Shown: positions 32,634 to 42,980, counted from the stretch's first letter. The stretch is DNA of 64,000 nucleotides from Pictodentalium vernedei (GCA_031216915.1 CM062290.1:258206291-258270290), one strand, 5' to 3'. Made by a program: numbers and translations. Notes: generated by a model from the sequence alone, not told the origin.

Positions 32634-32918
32634 ACCATCGATCCCGGCCAGGGGTAACTGCATTGTGTTCATGGGCAAGACACTTCATCCTGATTGCCCA
32701 TTGGGGGCATGGGGGCGGTGCGTGCCAAGGCATAGCACATAAATGGTGCACTTGTCTCCAACCAAAGCAGACCCTGCTTGTGCGAAGTTAGTATGCTGGA
32801 GAGCCGGACAGTTGCTCGGTGGTTTTCTCTGGGTACTCCAGCTTCCTTTACCCGTAAAATGACATGAGGTGACCCTGGCTGTCAAAAGTGTTGTTAAACC
32901 CCAATAAATAAATAAATA
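32634..32918 (+). mobile_element. SINE-B copy, plus strand
   Basis: A head remnant with CATCGATCCCGGCC (B-box-like) is followed by GGGCAAGACACTTCATCCTG, TTGCTCGGTGGTTTTCTCTG, GTACTCCAGCTTCC, and the B-type tail TGACCCTGGCTGTCAAAAGT followed by TAAACCCCAATAAATAAAT. Confidence 0.8.
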
Positions 32919-33057
32919 CCACCATTTGGCATCATCTTATACCAACATAGCTGTTTCAAGTACACCAACTCAAAAAATAAATAACCATTTTCCTTCAACA
33001 ATATCAAACTTATATCATCATTTCAAGTTAATTAATTTTTATAATGTTGAATTTATT

Positions 33058-33285
33058 CATTTATTTATTGGTGTTAAAGCTTAGTCACATATTTCTACAC
33101 AATGGCTAAACGTGATTGCAACATTGATATAAAGTCAACTCCAGCCAATCGCTTATACCCATGTTGCTTATTTTAGAATGATTTCCACCCCAGGTATTGG
33201 TAACCAGGTCCTATTTTACCAGTAAAACAGAGCTTGTTTACTACACTAAACAAGCACTGCTTCACTTTCTAGGGTTCCCACAGGG
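33058..33285 (-). mobile_element. SINE-C copy
   Basis: TTTATTTATTGGTGTTAAAG tail, GCACAATGG-like ACACAATGGCTAAACGTGA, then the full SINE-C body and the head CTTTCTAGGGTTCCCACAGG. Confidence 0.8.
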
Positions 33286-33747
33286 AAGAATGTTGAAAAG
33301 GACTGCTTATGGAAAAAGCCAGAAAATTCTGCATTCACCACAGAAGTTATTTTGAATGGTATTGTATTCTACAACTGCATTAAGCCAAAGGTCAGAGTAA
33401 TGCAGAAGCGTGTCTCATGAGTATGAAAGAGCATACAAATGGAATAGTTTACCTATATATAAATAATACATTCACAATGCTATCATTCACATGCAGTCTT
33501 TGCAATGCAAAAATATATTAATGAAGCTGAAGATATCTTCTGTTGCCTACACCACTGAATATGATAGATAGAATATGCTGATATATATACATATGTAAGG
33601 AAGACAAGGGGGGGGGGGGGGTGTTATGAGCTGTGGGACCACAGGGAATGTGTGTTGTGGGGCTAAGGACGAATTGGATAAAATCTGGTTATCGTAACTG
33701 GATTTCTCTGGTAAGGATATAGTTTAACTCTCGTAGTTGATAGTCAA
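33286..33747. other. intergenic, G-run
   Basis: A run of about 13 G at 33609-33621; otherwise nothing recognised. Confidence 0.5.
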
Positions 33748-34063
33748 TTGTTTATTGGGGTTTAACAACACTTTCAACAGCCAGTATCACATTATGTGGT
33801 ACAGTTTGACAGGTGGCAGAAGCCAGAGTAGCTGTAGAGAACCTTTGAGCAGCAGTGGGCAAATGTCAATACTCTCCAACTTGCTAAACAGAGTTGCTGA
33901 AGGCACCAACAAGAGTATGCCTCAGTACACAGTGCCACTGTCCCCCAAGTAGGAAAGCAGGATTAAGTGTCTTGCCGAAGACACTCTGCAGTTGACCGAT
34001 GATCAGGAACGAACAATCAACCTTTGGGTTTAAAGTCCAATGCTCTAATCACTGACTCACCAT
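33748..34063 (-). mobile_element. SINE-B copy with tRNA-like head
   Basis: Tail TTTATTGGGGTTTAACAACA, body through GTCTTGCCGAAGACAC, and a head that reads on the minus strand GGTGAGTCAGTGATTAGAGC (A-box-like) then a GTTCGTTCC B-box-like piece. This copy has the empty TTTAAAG site that is filled by a MITE at 30.5 kb. Confidence 0.85.
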
Positions 34064-34432
34064 TCTCATCAGATTACCGAAGTTAAGCAGCGTCGAGCCC
34101 GGTTAATCCTCAGATGGGTGACCGTCGGAGCGATCGATTCAGACTCCTGCATCGTGTCTCTGGGCAAGGCACTTAACCCTGATTGTCCACATGGGGGCAC
34201 GATGACGCCATGTACTAAGGTGTACTGCACGTTGATGGTGCGCATGTCTTCAACCAATCTAACCCTGCCTATGCTGCAGTGCGGAGTTATGATGTTGGGG
34301 AGCTGGCAGCTGCTCGTTGTTGCTCGGTGGTTCTGTCTGGGTACTCCGGCTTCCTCCACCCGTAAAACTGTCACTGTCATGATTAGCCATTGTGCATAAG
34401 TATGTGACCTTAAACACCAATAAATAAATACT
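34064..34432 (+). mobile_element. SINE-A copy with 5S rRNA-derived head
   Basis: The first ~65 bases match the 3' two-thirds of eukaryotic 5S rRNA in order: CTCATCAGATTACCGAAGTT, AAGCAGCG, CGAGCCCGG and GATGGGTGACCG, i.e. the internal promoter A box, intermediate element and C box. The SINE-A body follows (GGGCAAGGCACTTAACCCTG, TGCTCGGTGGTTC, GTACTCCGGCTTCC), then the tail GTGACCTTAAACACCAATAA. The 5S-headed class is known as SINE3. Confidence 0.88.
34066..34130 (+). pseudogene. 5S rRNA-like segment, SINE promoter
   Basis: Not a functional 5S gene: the first ~30 nucleotides and the 3' end of 5S rRNA are missing. The retained part would supply TFIIIA-dependent pol III transcription to the SINE if active. 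Confidence 0.8.
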
Positions 34433-34489
34433 GATTCACCATGGTCCCTTGAAAGTCAATTAAACAAATTAACACTTAAGCCTCAAATT

Positions 34490-34703
34490 AATTAATTTAT
34501 TTATTCATTGGTATTTAAAGTCACACACCTGTTCACAATGGCTAATTATGGATAAAGTTTAGTCAATCGTTTATACCCATGTTGCCCATTTTAGAGAACT
34601 ACCACCCCAAGCATTGGTGACTGGGTCCTATTTTACCAGTAAAACAGACCTTGTTTACCGGAGTTAACAAGCACTGCTTCACTTTCCATGGTTCCCATGG
34701 GGA
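34490..34703 (-). mobile_element. SINE-C copy
   Basis: TTTATTTATTCATTGGTATT tail, then ATACCCATGTTGCCCATTTT, GGTCCTATTTTACCAGTAAA and the head CTTTCCATGGTTCCCATGGG. Confidence 0.8.
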
Positions 34704-34759
34704 TAAGCCTCATATTAAACTTTACGATAATTACTATACATGTACACAAATGTAGATGA

Positions 34760-34831
34760 CTTAACAGTGTTTCTACATCATTGTTGGTTGTTCATACAGT
34801 TAGCCAACAATGATATAAAAACACTGTCAAG
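34760..34831. repeat. foldback palindrome (72 bp)
   Basis: AACAGTGTTTCTACATCATT faces AATGATATAAAAACACTGT with GTTGGTTG/AGCCAAC at the apex. Confidence 0.75.
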
Positions 34832-34857
34832 ATAAATGCAGCCTACATGTCCAGTTC

Positions 34858-35301
34858 TTAACCCTCTTAACACAAATGTAAAAATATCAACATTTCAAGC
34901 CACACATGTTTCTCATCATCTAACTCTGAATTAAACACTTTACCTAATGTTCAGAACTCTTCCATCTGCTCATTATATAAATTGAGCAGTTTCAAAATTT
35001 AAAAAAAAAAAAAAACCCATATCATGTGACTCCTCATTGGAACAAACTCATTGAGCATGTTCCAATGAGGAGTGGGGGAGAGCAGGGGGGGGGGGGGGCA
35101 CATGATTATGTTTTATTGAAATTTTTTTTTAATTTAAAAAAAAACAATATTTAAAATAAAATTTCAATATCGTGTCCATTGGGTTAAAGGGTTAACCAAT
35201 TCAGACTTTGACAGAGCTTGTGATTAAATTCCGATTTTCATTACGTTAAAAAACAGATACTTGACATTTTGCTACTTTGGTGAAAGAGCTGAAGGTGTTA
35301 A
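34858..35301. mobile_element. MITE-3 copy interrupted by MITE-1
   Basis: TTAACCCTCTTAACACAAAT and AAATATCAACATTTCAAGCC to the left; CCAATTCAGACTTTGACAGA, then AAGGTGTTAA at the right end. The central part is split by a MITE-1 at a TTAA. Confidence 0.7.
34931..35195. mobile_element. MITE-1 nested in MITE-3
   Basis: TTAAACACTTTACCTAATG and GTTAAAGGGTTAA ends. The palindrome arm is interrupted by a G-run (35083-35098), which breaks the stem. Confidence 0.8.
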
Positions 35302-35354
35302 GAAAGAATACATGTGTGGCACAATTTTTTTCAAAGCAATATAAAAATGGGGAT

Positions 35355-35694
35355 TGTTTGTTGGTTTACTGGAGGTTTAGTGACACACTTTCAAAATCAG
35401 GGGTTACGTCATGTCAATAACTGAGTGGAAAAAGCTGGATTACCTGGAGAGAATCACTGAGTAGTGGCAAGCGACTGTGAGATTCTCCAACTTACTAACT
35501 TTGCACAACAGGGTTAGCAGTGGTTGAAGGCAAGTGCACCATCGATATGCAGAATGCTCAATGCCACCGTGTCCCCACATGGGCATTCAGGATCAAGTGT
35601 CTTGCCCATGGACACAAGGCAGATACCGCAGGTCAGAATTGACCGTTGACCTTTCAGTTTAAAATCCAATTCTCTAACCACTGATCCATTGTGC
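35355..35694 (-). mobile_element. SINE-B copy
   Basis: Tail TTGGTTTACTGGAGGTTTAG, GACTGTGAGATTCTCCAACT, GTCTTGCCCATGGACACAAG, and the head TTGACCTTTCAGTTTAAAAT with CTCTAACCACTGATCCATTG. Confidence 0.75.
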
Positions 35695-35899
35695 TATGAG
35701 AACCTATGGATTAACTGTGCTTTTATACTATAAGGTTTATATTGCTTACACAAGCACCATATGGAAGCAAACTACCTTTTGTTTCAATTGGTGTTTTGTC
35801 ATAATTGTTTGGAGAGGACTACCGTCCAATGAATTGTCACAATATTATTTTGATAAGCATATTCTAACTACTAAAATTCATCCTGCTTTTTATCAGTTA

Positions 35900-36149
35900 T
35901 TAACTCCTTGCATGCTGCTTGCAGATATTCCTGCCCAGAACAGGATTTCCCTTGCCACTAAAATCAGAATAATTTGGGTACGTTTATTCAAATTTGTCCC
36001 CCGTAAAGTGAATGGATTTTTGTTACCAATCATTCCTTGAGCTAAATTTAGATGAATTTTTCATTAAATCTAGTCATGGCTGCTGGGTAGCAGCCATGAC
36101 TAGATTTAATGAAAAATGTCTAAAAAATATCCAGCGGGTCAAGAGTTAA
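35900..36149 (+). mobile_element. MITE-2 copy
   Basis: TTAACTCCTTGCATGCTGCT and CCAGCGGGTCAAGAGTTAA ends. A strong inner foldback ATTAAATCTAGTCATGGCTGC/GCAGCCATGACTAGATTTAAT meets at TGGGTA. Confidence 0.88.
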
Positions 36150-36215
36150 ACTACTCTAAATAGTACCCAGGGAGTGGAATTATTAATAAAACACTTTTGA
36201 GGTCTCCACACGACT

Positions 36216-36560
36216 GTTTATTGTTTATTGATGTTTGGTTCAGCATCTATGACTCTGTATCACAAGTGTCAAGTCATGTTCAACCAATCATTTATTGATT
36301 TATTTATTGAGGGTTTAATGATACTTTCAAAAGTCAGGGTCACCTCATGTTGGACAGTTTTATGGGTGGAGGAAGACGGAGAGAACTACCGAACAGCAGT
36401 GAACAACTGTCAGATTCCCAAATGTACTAACTCCTCACAAGCAGGGTTAGCATTCGTTGAAGACAAACGCACACTTGATGTGCAGTATGTCTTAGTAGAC
36501 AACGTTACCTTGCCCCCATTTGAGCTATCAGGATTAAGTGCCTTGCCCAAGGACACTATT
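36216..36560 (-). mobile_element. SINE-B copy inside an older SINE tail
   Basis: 36216-36284 is a short SINE tail fragment (TTGTTTATTGATGTTTGGTT, ATCACAAGTGTCAAG). A second SINE tail then starts (TTTATTTATTGAGGGTTTAA), followed by SINE-B body up to GTGCCTTGCCCAAGGACAC; the head is missing. Confidence 0.7.
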
Positions 36561-36576
36561 AGTAACACAGTGTTTC

Positions 36577-36687
36577 AACATGGTGTATGGAGCTGTACTA
36601 CTCTTCTGAGATCTGTATTTCCTCAGGCTGAAAGCCAAATGAAATATGAATCTCAGAAGGGAAGTACAGGCCTGTACACCATGCTTT
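36577..36687. repeat. foldback palindrome (111 bp)
   Basis: ATGGTGTATGGAGCTGTACT faces AGTACAGGCCTGTACACCAT; CTTCTGAGAT...ATTTC faces GAAATATGAATCTCAGAAG. Confidence 0.75.
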
Positions 36688-36689
36688 AA

Positions 36690-37752
36690 CTCTGTGTGGC
36701 AAATTTATTACCCTGCCCCTTCAATTTGTCGAGTTTTGTTTTATTATATAATCCACAAACGGCATTCCAGTGAATGACAAGCAAAGCGTTTAAGAGACAT
36801 TTTGACAAGCAGACGAAAGAATTTTATTTGATTTGGAGTTATTTCCCTTCGACTGAACTCAATCATTTGGGAGCCTTCAATTCAAGGCATTGTTATTATT
36901 ATGGGACACAAGTTGATTATTAGTGCTTTATTCGATGCAATGGTGCATTGTGCATCTTGGAGAATCAGGGGACACTATATTCAAATTTTTAGAAGGGCTT
37001 TAATAAGTTTCACGGAAAAGACAATTCATATAACAAGATTGCATGTTTTTCTAATATGCAATGATCTGTAGTATAGAAACACCACAAAAGAATCCCTCTT
37101 CTCAACGGTAAAATCGGACGTTGAGGGTATGTACTCATGTTTTATTTCAAGTTTTAGGAATATTCTCATGAAACAATATTATTCTCATTTTGTTCGAGTC
37201 AGAATGTTTATTATTACGGACGAAAATGTTGGAGGCAATGGGTGAAAGGGAAATCGGCAAAGTGTATGATAGAATGTCTGTACACCCCATTTAGGTGTCA
37301 TGTGATATTCTCATACACCCGTTGAACTTTGTACACCAGATTGGAGTTAAATGTACTGTACTGGATGCATTGGTTACTGACCAATCAGGAAGCTTGTATA
37401 ATTTTAAAAGGGTTATAAAATGCAATTACCCCTGGTGGGGAATGAACCATGGATGTACCTTTGTTATGGAACTGAGAGTCACATAACTTCATATCAAGTT
37501 TGTGTTCAACAGGCTTGACCTCTCAAAAATAAGCCCACCCATATACTTTTGCCCTATTTTACTTCACACACCACTTGGGCTTTTACACGCTAATGATCGA
37601 GGACAAAACCCACGACCATTACCTAGCTCAATATCTTGGATTGAGTGTTTTATCTGACTTAACCCCCTTTGAACCCTCAATTCCGGGAATGGTTATCGTC
37701 TTTGTGTACACTTACAGTGAGATGGGTCAGTCCAATATCAATTTTCAAGGAG
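36690..37752. other. intergenic, nothing recognised
   Basis: Frames of about 60 codons only. No gene or recognised repeat. Confidence 0.5.
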
Positions 37753-37815
37753 GATAAAATAATAACTGCAGTCTGTAGCCACCTGGCTGCAGACTGCAGT
37801 TTTTATTTTATTATC
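37753..37815. repeat. foldback palindrome (63 bp)
   Basis: ATAAAATAATAACTGCAGTC faces GACTGCAGTTTTTATTTTAT; the loop is about 10 bases around CCACCTGG. Confidence 0.85.
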
Positions 37816-37948
37816 ACTGCCCCGTGTATAAACCTTGTATAATAAGACAAAAATGGGACAAAACTATGCCTTGGACTGAAAAATCTGTCTTATGTGTTCA
37901 AAGGGTTAAAACCCACATTACATTAAATTTGTGTTTCAATATGAAACA

Positions 37949-38170
37949 AGAGCTACTCCTGGCATAGCAAAATATGCCCGGTAGGCAATTTCTAAGTCGA
38001 AAAAGCCCATAACTCTTGTAAAAATCATCAGACCAAGCTCCAATTCGAACTCAATCTACTTTTTGATATAATTGAGGCACAAACCAAGTTTTGGTCCTGA
38101 TCTATAAATCCAAACTCAAGTTATCATCTGGAAATGGAAAAGTTTATAGACAGACGGACAGACAGATGGA
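37949..38170 (+). mobile_element. HINE-like element fragment
   Basis: Starts ACAAGAGCTACTCCTGGCAT, has CCATAACTCTTGTAAAAATC and GGTCCTGATCTATAAATCCA, and ends in GACAGACGGACAGACAGATG. The fragment at 47.6 kb is the same family. Confidence 0.55.
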
Positions 38171-38252
38171 TTGACACCACTAACACTGCGGGGTTAAGTC
38201 TAAAAATAGAGATCTACCCCCTAGAAGTGAATAAAACTGATAGAAATTAATG

Positions 38253-38278
38253 TATTGTGGGTTTAACCCCACAATACG
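38253..38278. repeat. perfect 26-bp palindrome
   Basis: GTATTGTGGG TTTAA CCCCACAATAC-type hairpin, with TTAA at its centre. Confidence 0.85.
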
Positions 38279-39365
38279 GAATAAATCACTTAACGTATTG
38301 CCTGTACTTTCAACTGACCCCACAATGTACTTCTGCTGAGTAGTGGAGGGATGGACAGATGGACAGACCAATCACATAATACGTCCCTTTTTTTAAAATG
38401 AGCATATAAAAATGAAATAATTTTATCACACTGGGGAGAACAAATGTTAAAATGTGAATACTTTCGATTGTTGGGTTGTCGTTTGGGATAACTCATCGAA
38501 GTCAGTAGCATGCTGCACATGAATATAAGATGAAAGAAAATAGTGGTGAAAACCCCGTCAGTCCAGGTTGAATGTATTAGAACAATAACTGGGTATTTTT
38601 TAAACAATGCCAGGCATTTTTTTAAGATTGGCCACTCATTCTGAAAAATAATGCACACTTATTTTTTGTGACAGTTATTCTTTTAGATAACAGTTGAGGT
38701 GAAACAAATGGAGTTGTTGGCAGTGGATTTTAAGCACAATTTTGAGGATACATTCTGCGTATTTCCCACTGTCTGAATCCATCCACCAATACAAGACTTT
38801 GACACTTCTGCTATGCCTGAGTGCCAATAATCAGAGAAAAAATTGTACCTGGGAAGAGGTTGTAAGCATTCTAGACCAGGTTAATTTCTTAATTGCTTAA
38901 ACACTATCTTGCATGGTGAGCCTTGTAAATTGATTTTACTGAAGGTTCACAGCATATGTTCTGGTACAACAATTACTATACTAATGAGAGTTGGAAAATA
39001 AACTTGACAAAACATATTCTCACAGAGATAACATTGATTTTGGGTACTGATTGATGAAACAGTTATTCCACACTGCAATAAATTAATCTTTCCAAAGTTT
39101 CAGAGCATCTGCAATTCGTGTTTCTAAAAAGGATAAGATTAAATTAAAAATTTTAAGGGCCACAGTAAAGTTCCTACACAGAGCATGTTCCCAGCATGCA
39201 CTTTAATATTCAGCTCAAAGAAAAGGACATTTTAATCACATGTTCCTATTCTGCTGTTAATATAATTGATGAATACCAGAAGGAACTCTTTAAAAAATTG
39301 CATCAAAGCAATTTTAGATGAACAAATAAATTTTGAAAAATAAAATTAATCAAGTAGGATAGAAA
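38279..39365. other. intergenic, nothing recognised
   Basis: A 122-codon minus-strand open frame (38290-38658) has no recognisable motif. No repeat recognised. Confidence 0.45.
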
Positions 39366-40792
39366 AGGGGTATATCATGCATCAAACCCATGATATAACA
39401 TACACTCATGGTTACTTTCCACGGGGTGGGCAGTATTTCCACAGATGCAATAATGTCAGATTGCAAACACTAATTATAGGAATAATCATCAAAAATTTAA
39501 TTAATGAAGCAACAGGGTACAACTCGGTGCTTCATTAATTCAAATTTTGCTGCTGATGATTTTTTTTACCTGTTAAACGCATGGATGGACATCACTGCCC
39601 AAGCGTGGATTATAACCAGTCCACAGCTATTGTACTATACATATTGGGAAACTCAACTTTACTCAGAATGGCCAGTTAAGACAGATATAGGCTTACATAT
39701 AGTGCATGAATCTGTATAATTTTATGTTGAAGTTACTTATTTAATGTTATGCAGTAATTATATAAACCATGTGATCAAATCGAATATCAGATCGAATTGG
39801 TGAAAATGAATTGAATTTCGAATCGAACTTCGAATCAAACTTCGAATCGAATCACAGTTGATGGATAAGTCATCAAAAGAAAAGTTTTTTTCAAAAATAA
39901 TAACCTCAAGTATTAAAAGACACACAGTTATGCAGAGTTCATTTTTCGTCTCACCACTTCCCCCATTATAAATTGAGATATAAACCAATATACTAGCTAC
40001 TGATTGAATCTATTCAAAATGTTAACTTTGAAGCTTTGAAACTGCAGCAATAAACATTTTTAAACGAACCTGGCTGATAGGACTGATACCTCACTTTTAT
40101 CACATGTTTTCTTGAAAAAAAACCTTGTTTCAAATCAGATCGACTCCATTCAATCATGAAGCCATTTGTTTTAAAATGCAGAATGACTAAAATGAAATAA
40201 TTCAACACCGAATTGAGTCGATCTGCTTGTAAATTAAAGCCTGCTCTACTTCTGTTTATATGATAATCAGGGGTATTCTTTTAGAAAACTGTTGCTTTTG
40301 ACGATGTTATGCTGTTGTACAGTTGTAGCTACATCGCTACAAACACTGCTACCACTATGAGTCAGTTACATTTCTACTCAGAACAGTACTCATTATAAAA
40401 TAATGTGATCAAATACAATCTGTAAACATTCACGGTTACAGCTGAAGTATATTCGAAAATATTGGACTTTCCAATTTCGAATCGAAGCGAACAGAATATT
40501 GACTTTTGAAGCAAATTTCCAATTTTTGCAGAGGTCTACCATGTAAATCTTTGTGCACAAAAAAATACTAAAAATCCTGTATTGTATCTTGCATTAAGTT
40601 TAATAATGTGTAATAACTTAAAAACACAACTACTGGCGCTCCACTCTGAATTCAATGGCCAAAATCATCAGCAGTTGTTTTAGTTTGATATCACATCGTA
40701 TGTGACACAAAATGACGGAATATTTAGGATGTGCTTCTTCTGTTTCACTTCTTTCCGGTGTCCTGGAAAAGTAAACCGCATGATATACCCCT
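39366..40792. mobile_element. candidate non-autonomous DNA element with TIRs
   Basis: The ends are inverted: AGGGGTATATCATGC at the left and GCATGATATACCCCT at the right. After a ~30-base insertion in the left end, the similarity resumes (GGTTACTTTCCACGGGG against GGTTTACTTTTCCAGG). The interior holds a foldback at 39486-39562 and a short TCGAATCGAACTTCGAATC repeat near 39815. No ORF of note. Confidence 0.5.
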
Positions 40793-40823
40793 ATTTTACA
40801 CTACTGTAGATAGATGAATGTTT

Positions 40824-41078
40824 TTAACCCTTTACCCAACGTAACGGCCAAAACCGGCCTGCGCTATTCTCAAAAATCGCCAATTAATTTTCATTATTCT
40901 TTCATTTTTTGTCTCAAAAACATAGGCTATGACCCCTCGTTGGAATGAGCTCATCGAGCTCCTTCCAACGAGGGGTCATAACCTATGTTTTTGAGACAAA
41001 AAATGAAAAAAATTAGTTATTCAAGAATTTTTAGGGAAAGTGTCGTCTGCTTTTCATGTTAGTTAGGTAAAGGGTTAA
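40824..41078. mobile_element. MITE-1b copy, near-perfect
   Basis: TTAACCCTTTACCCAACGTA and GTTAGGTAAAGGGTTAA ends, with the b-type inner stem TTTTTGTCTCAAAAACATAG and GCTATGACCCCTCGTTGGAA. The arms meet at GCTCATCGAGC. Confidence 0.9.
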
Positions 41079-41079
41079 A

Positions 41080-41320
41080 CTTAAACCTTTTCCAACTGCA
41101 CACAATATCAAAATTTCTTATTTTAATTAGGTTTTCTCAAATTTTTAAAAAAATTCAAACAAAAACCATATCATATGACCCCCCCGCCCCCCCCCCCCCC
41201 TCCTCATTGGAACGAGCTTGTGTCAGATGAGGGGGTCACATAATATAGTTCTATTGAAATTTTTGGAAAAAATCTAATTAAAAAATGAAATTTTGAAATT
41301 GTGTGCATTACATTGAGGTG
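41080..41320. mobile_element. MITE-1 copy, degraded
   Basis: ACCTTTTCCAACTGCACACA left end; inner CATATCATATGACCCC is followed by a C-run, then GGGGGTCACATAATATAGTT. The right end is mostly lost. Confidence 0.65.
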
Positions 41321-41324
41321 TGTA

Positions 41325-41595
41325 AGATTTTCCAAAGTTGCAGGGCCCTGCGAAACTTCAAAATTTATTTGGATTCAAAATCATACTGATGATTTAGTTC
41401 AATTCTAGTCTATTTTAATGCAAATCACAAAGATTCAGAAATCCTCAAATTGTCTAGATCTTCTCAAAAAAACTACCAAGAGTCTCCTCTCAAGCTCCTC
41501 TTCTTCAATCATCAGGCAACATGATACAGACTTTTTAACTGACTTGCCCAAAGAGACACATTGCCATTGAATACAATATCTGAGTGGAGACTAGC
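41325..41595. repeat. unnamed dispersed repeat, copy 1
   Basis: ATTTTCCAAAGTTGCAGGGC, ATACTGATGATTTAGTTCAA, CAAGCTCCTCTTCTTCAATC and GACACATTGCCATTGAATAC occur in the same order at 42.52-42.85 kb. Confidence 0.75.
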
Positions 41596-41597
41596 AT

Positions 41598-41840
41598 TTA
41601 TTTGTTTATTGGGGTCTAACAACACTTTTGACAGCCAGGGACACCCAGTGTTGGACATTTTTATGGGTGGAAGAAGCCGAAGTACTCAGAGAACCAATGA
41701 GTAGTGGTGAGCAACTGTCAGATTCCCCAACTTACTAACTCTGCCCAAGCAGGTTTATCAACACTAAATACAAACACAACCTTGACATGCATTACAGCTA
41801 AGTATGCAGTGCCCCCCCCCCCCCCCCCCCCCCCGCACCA
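41598..41840 (-). mobile_element. SINE-B copy, truncated at C-run
   Basis: Tail TTTATTTGTTTATTGGGGTC, body CTTTTGACAGCCAGGGACAC, then up to ATGCAGTGCC where a C-run (41811-41834) begins. The head is missing. Confidence 0.75.
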
Positions 41841-41942
41841 CTGTGCCCCATGTCGGTCACATGATATGGTTTTGTTTCAAGTTTTTTAAAAATTCCTGAG
41901 GGGTTATATGGTTTGGTTTTGTTGGAATTTTTTTTTTTAACT

Positions 41943-42172
41943 GTTAACCTAACGAATCGACAGCATCTGCCCTTGTAATATACAAGTTCAGCAGTTGAAA
42001 AAAAAATATCAACACAAACATATTATGTGACACCCTCAATTGAATGTGCTCGTCAAGCTCATTTCAATGAGGGGGTCACATGATATGGGTTTGTTCAAAT
42101 TTTTGTTTAAATTTGAAAAAATAAAATTTAAAATAATAAATTTTGATATGTCTGCATTAGGTAAAGGGTTAA
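41943..42172. mobile_element. MITE-1 copy
   Basis: TTAACCTAACGAATCGACAG (terminal CCTTTA lost) and CATTAGGTAAAGGGTTAA. The inner stem has CTCAATTGAATGTGCTCGTC and GAGGGGGTCACATGATATGG. A further MITE-1 arm fragment lies just upstream (41855-41935). Confidence 0.75.
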
Positions 42173-42218
42173 ATAAATTTTTTTCAGCTACTCAGTATAT
42201 TTATTTATTTATTGATGG

Positions 42219-42345
42219 TTAACCCTCTGCATTCTGATGTCAAATTCAAAAATTTCAAAATAAATTTTTCACCCAAGATGCAACCAAATTTAAAAAAATA
42301 TAATTAAATAAGAAATTTTGATATTGTGTGCTTAGGTAAAGGGTC
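42219..42345. mobile_element. MITE-3/MITE-1 fragments
   Basis: TTAACCCTCTGCATTCTGAT and TCAAATTCAAAAATTTCAAA are a MITE-3 left end. It runs into a MITE-1 right end (TTTTGATATTGTGTGCTTAG, GTAAAGGGT). Confidence 0.55.
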
Positions 42346-42349
42346 TGGG

Positions 42350-42482
42350 AGTCAGACAGTTGCTTGCCATTGATCAGTGGTTCTCTCCAGGTACTCTGGC
42401 TTCCTCCATCCGTAAAACTGTCCAACATGAGGTGACCCTGGCTGTCAAAAGTGTCATTAAACCCCAATAAATAAATAAATGT
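42350..42482 (+). mobile_element. SINE-B 3' fragment
   Basis: CAGTGGTTCTCTCCAGGTAC and GTAAAACTGTCCAACATGAG, then the tail TGACCCTGGCTGTCAAAAGT and CCCCAATAAATAAATAAATG. It seems to interrupt a MITE-1 end, since TTAGGTAAAGGGT occurs on both sides. Confidence 0.8.
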
Positions 42483-42499
42483 ATAAATTAGGTAAAGGG

Positions 42500-42980
42500 T
42501 TAATTAAGAGATTATGTGTGAAAGATTTTCCAAAGTTGAAGAGCCCTGCAAAGTTTCAAAATTTGATTCTATTCAAAACCATACCGATGATTAAGTTCAA
42601 TTCGAGTCGATTCAATTCAAATCACTCCGATTTGAGAGGTCTTGAATCATCTAGATGTTCTCAAAATTCCACAGTGTCTCCTTTTGAACTCCTCTTCAAT
42701 CACCAGGTCTTCTGTACATTGTACAGGAGACCTGGTGATTGAAGAAGAGTTCAAAAGGAGGTGCTGACTGATGATGACTTTTTAATTGGCTTACCTAAAG
42801 AGACATGTCGCCATTGAATACAATACTTGAATGAGGACTAGCAACATTTACAGTTGTAAGAAAGTGCAATATTTACACCCTAAAGAGCTGTAAGATTCGA
42901 TTTGAACTGCGTTCATCCTCAGCCTGATTCAATTCAATTCAAAATCGGAGATTTCCAGGCCCCTACCAATTTGTTGGGTA
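42500..42980. repeat. unnamed dispersed repeat, copy 2, with inverted duplication
   Basis: Same block order as copy 1 (ATTTTCCAAAGTTGAAGAGC, ATACCGATGATTAAGTTCAA), but the CTCCTCTTCAATCACCAGG block is followed by its own inverted copy. The downstream block ACATGTCGCCATTGAATACA then resumes. Confidence 0.7.
42678..42760. repeat. loop-less palindrome (83 bp)
   Basis: CTCCTTTTGAACTCCTCTTC faces GAAGAAGAGTTCAAAAGGAG; the arms meet at GTACATTGTAC and differ at about two or three positions. Confidence 0.9.

Noticed and set aside
34066-34130. Functional 5S rRNA gene
   Set aside because: Only the central/3' part of the 5S sequence is present and it is fused to a SINE body.
35696-36040. 114-codon plus-strand frame
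   Set aside because: It runs from unique DNA into MITE-2, so its C-terminal part is repeat sequence; no domain.
36228-36689. 153-codon plus-strand frame
   Set aside because: It lies over SINE-B and a foldback; the translation is that of SINE sequence.
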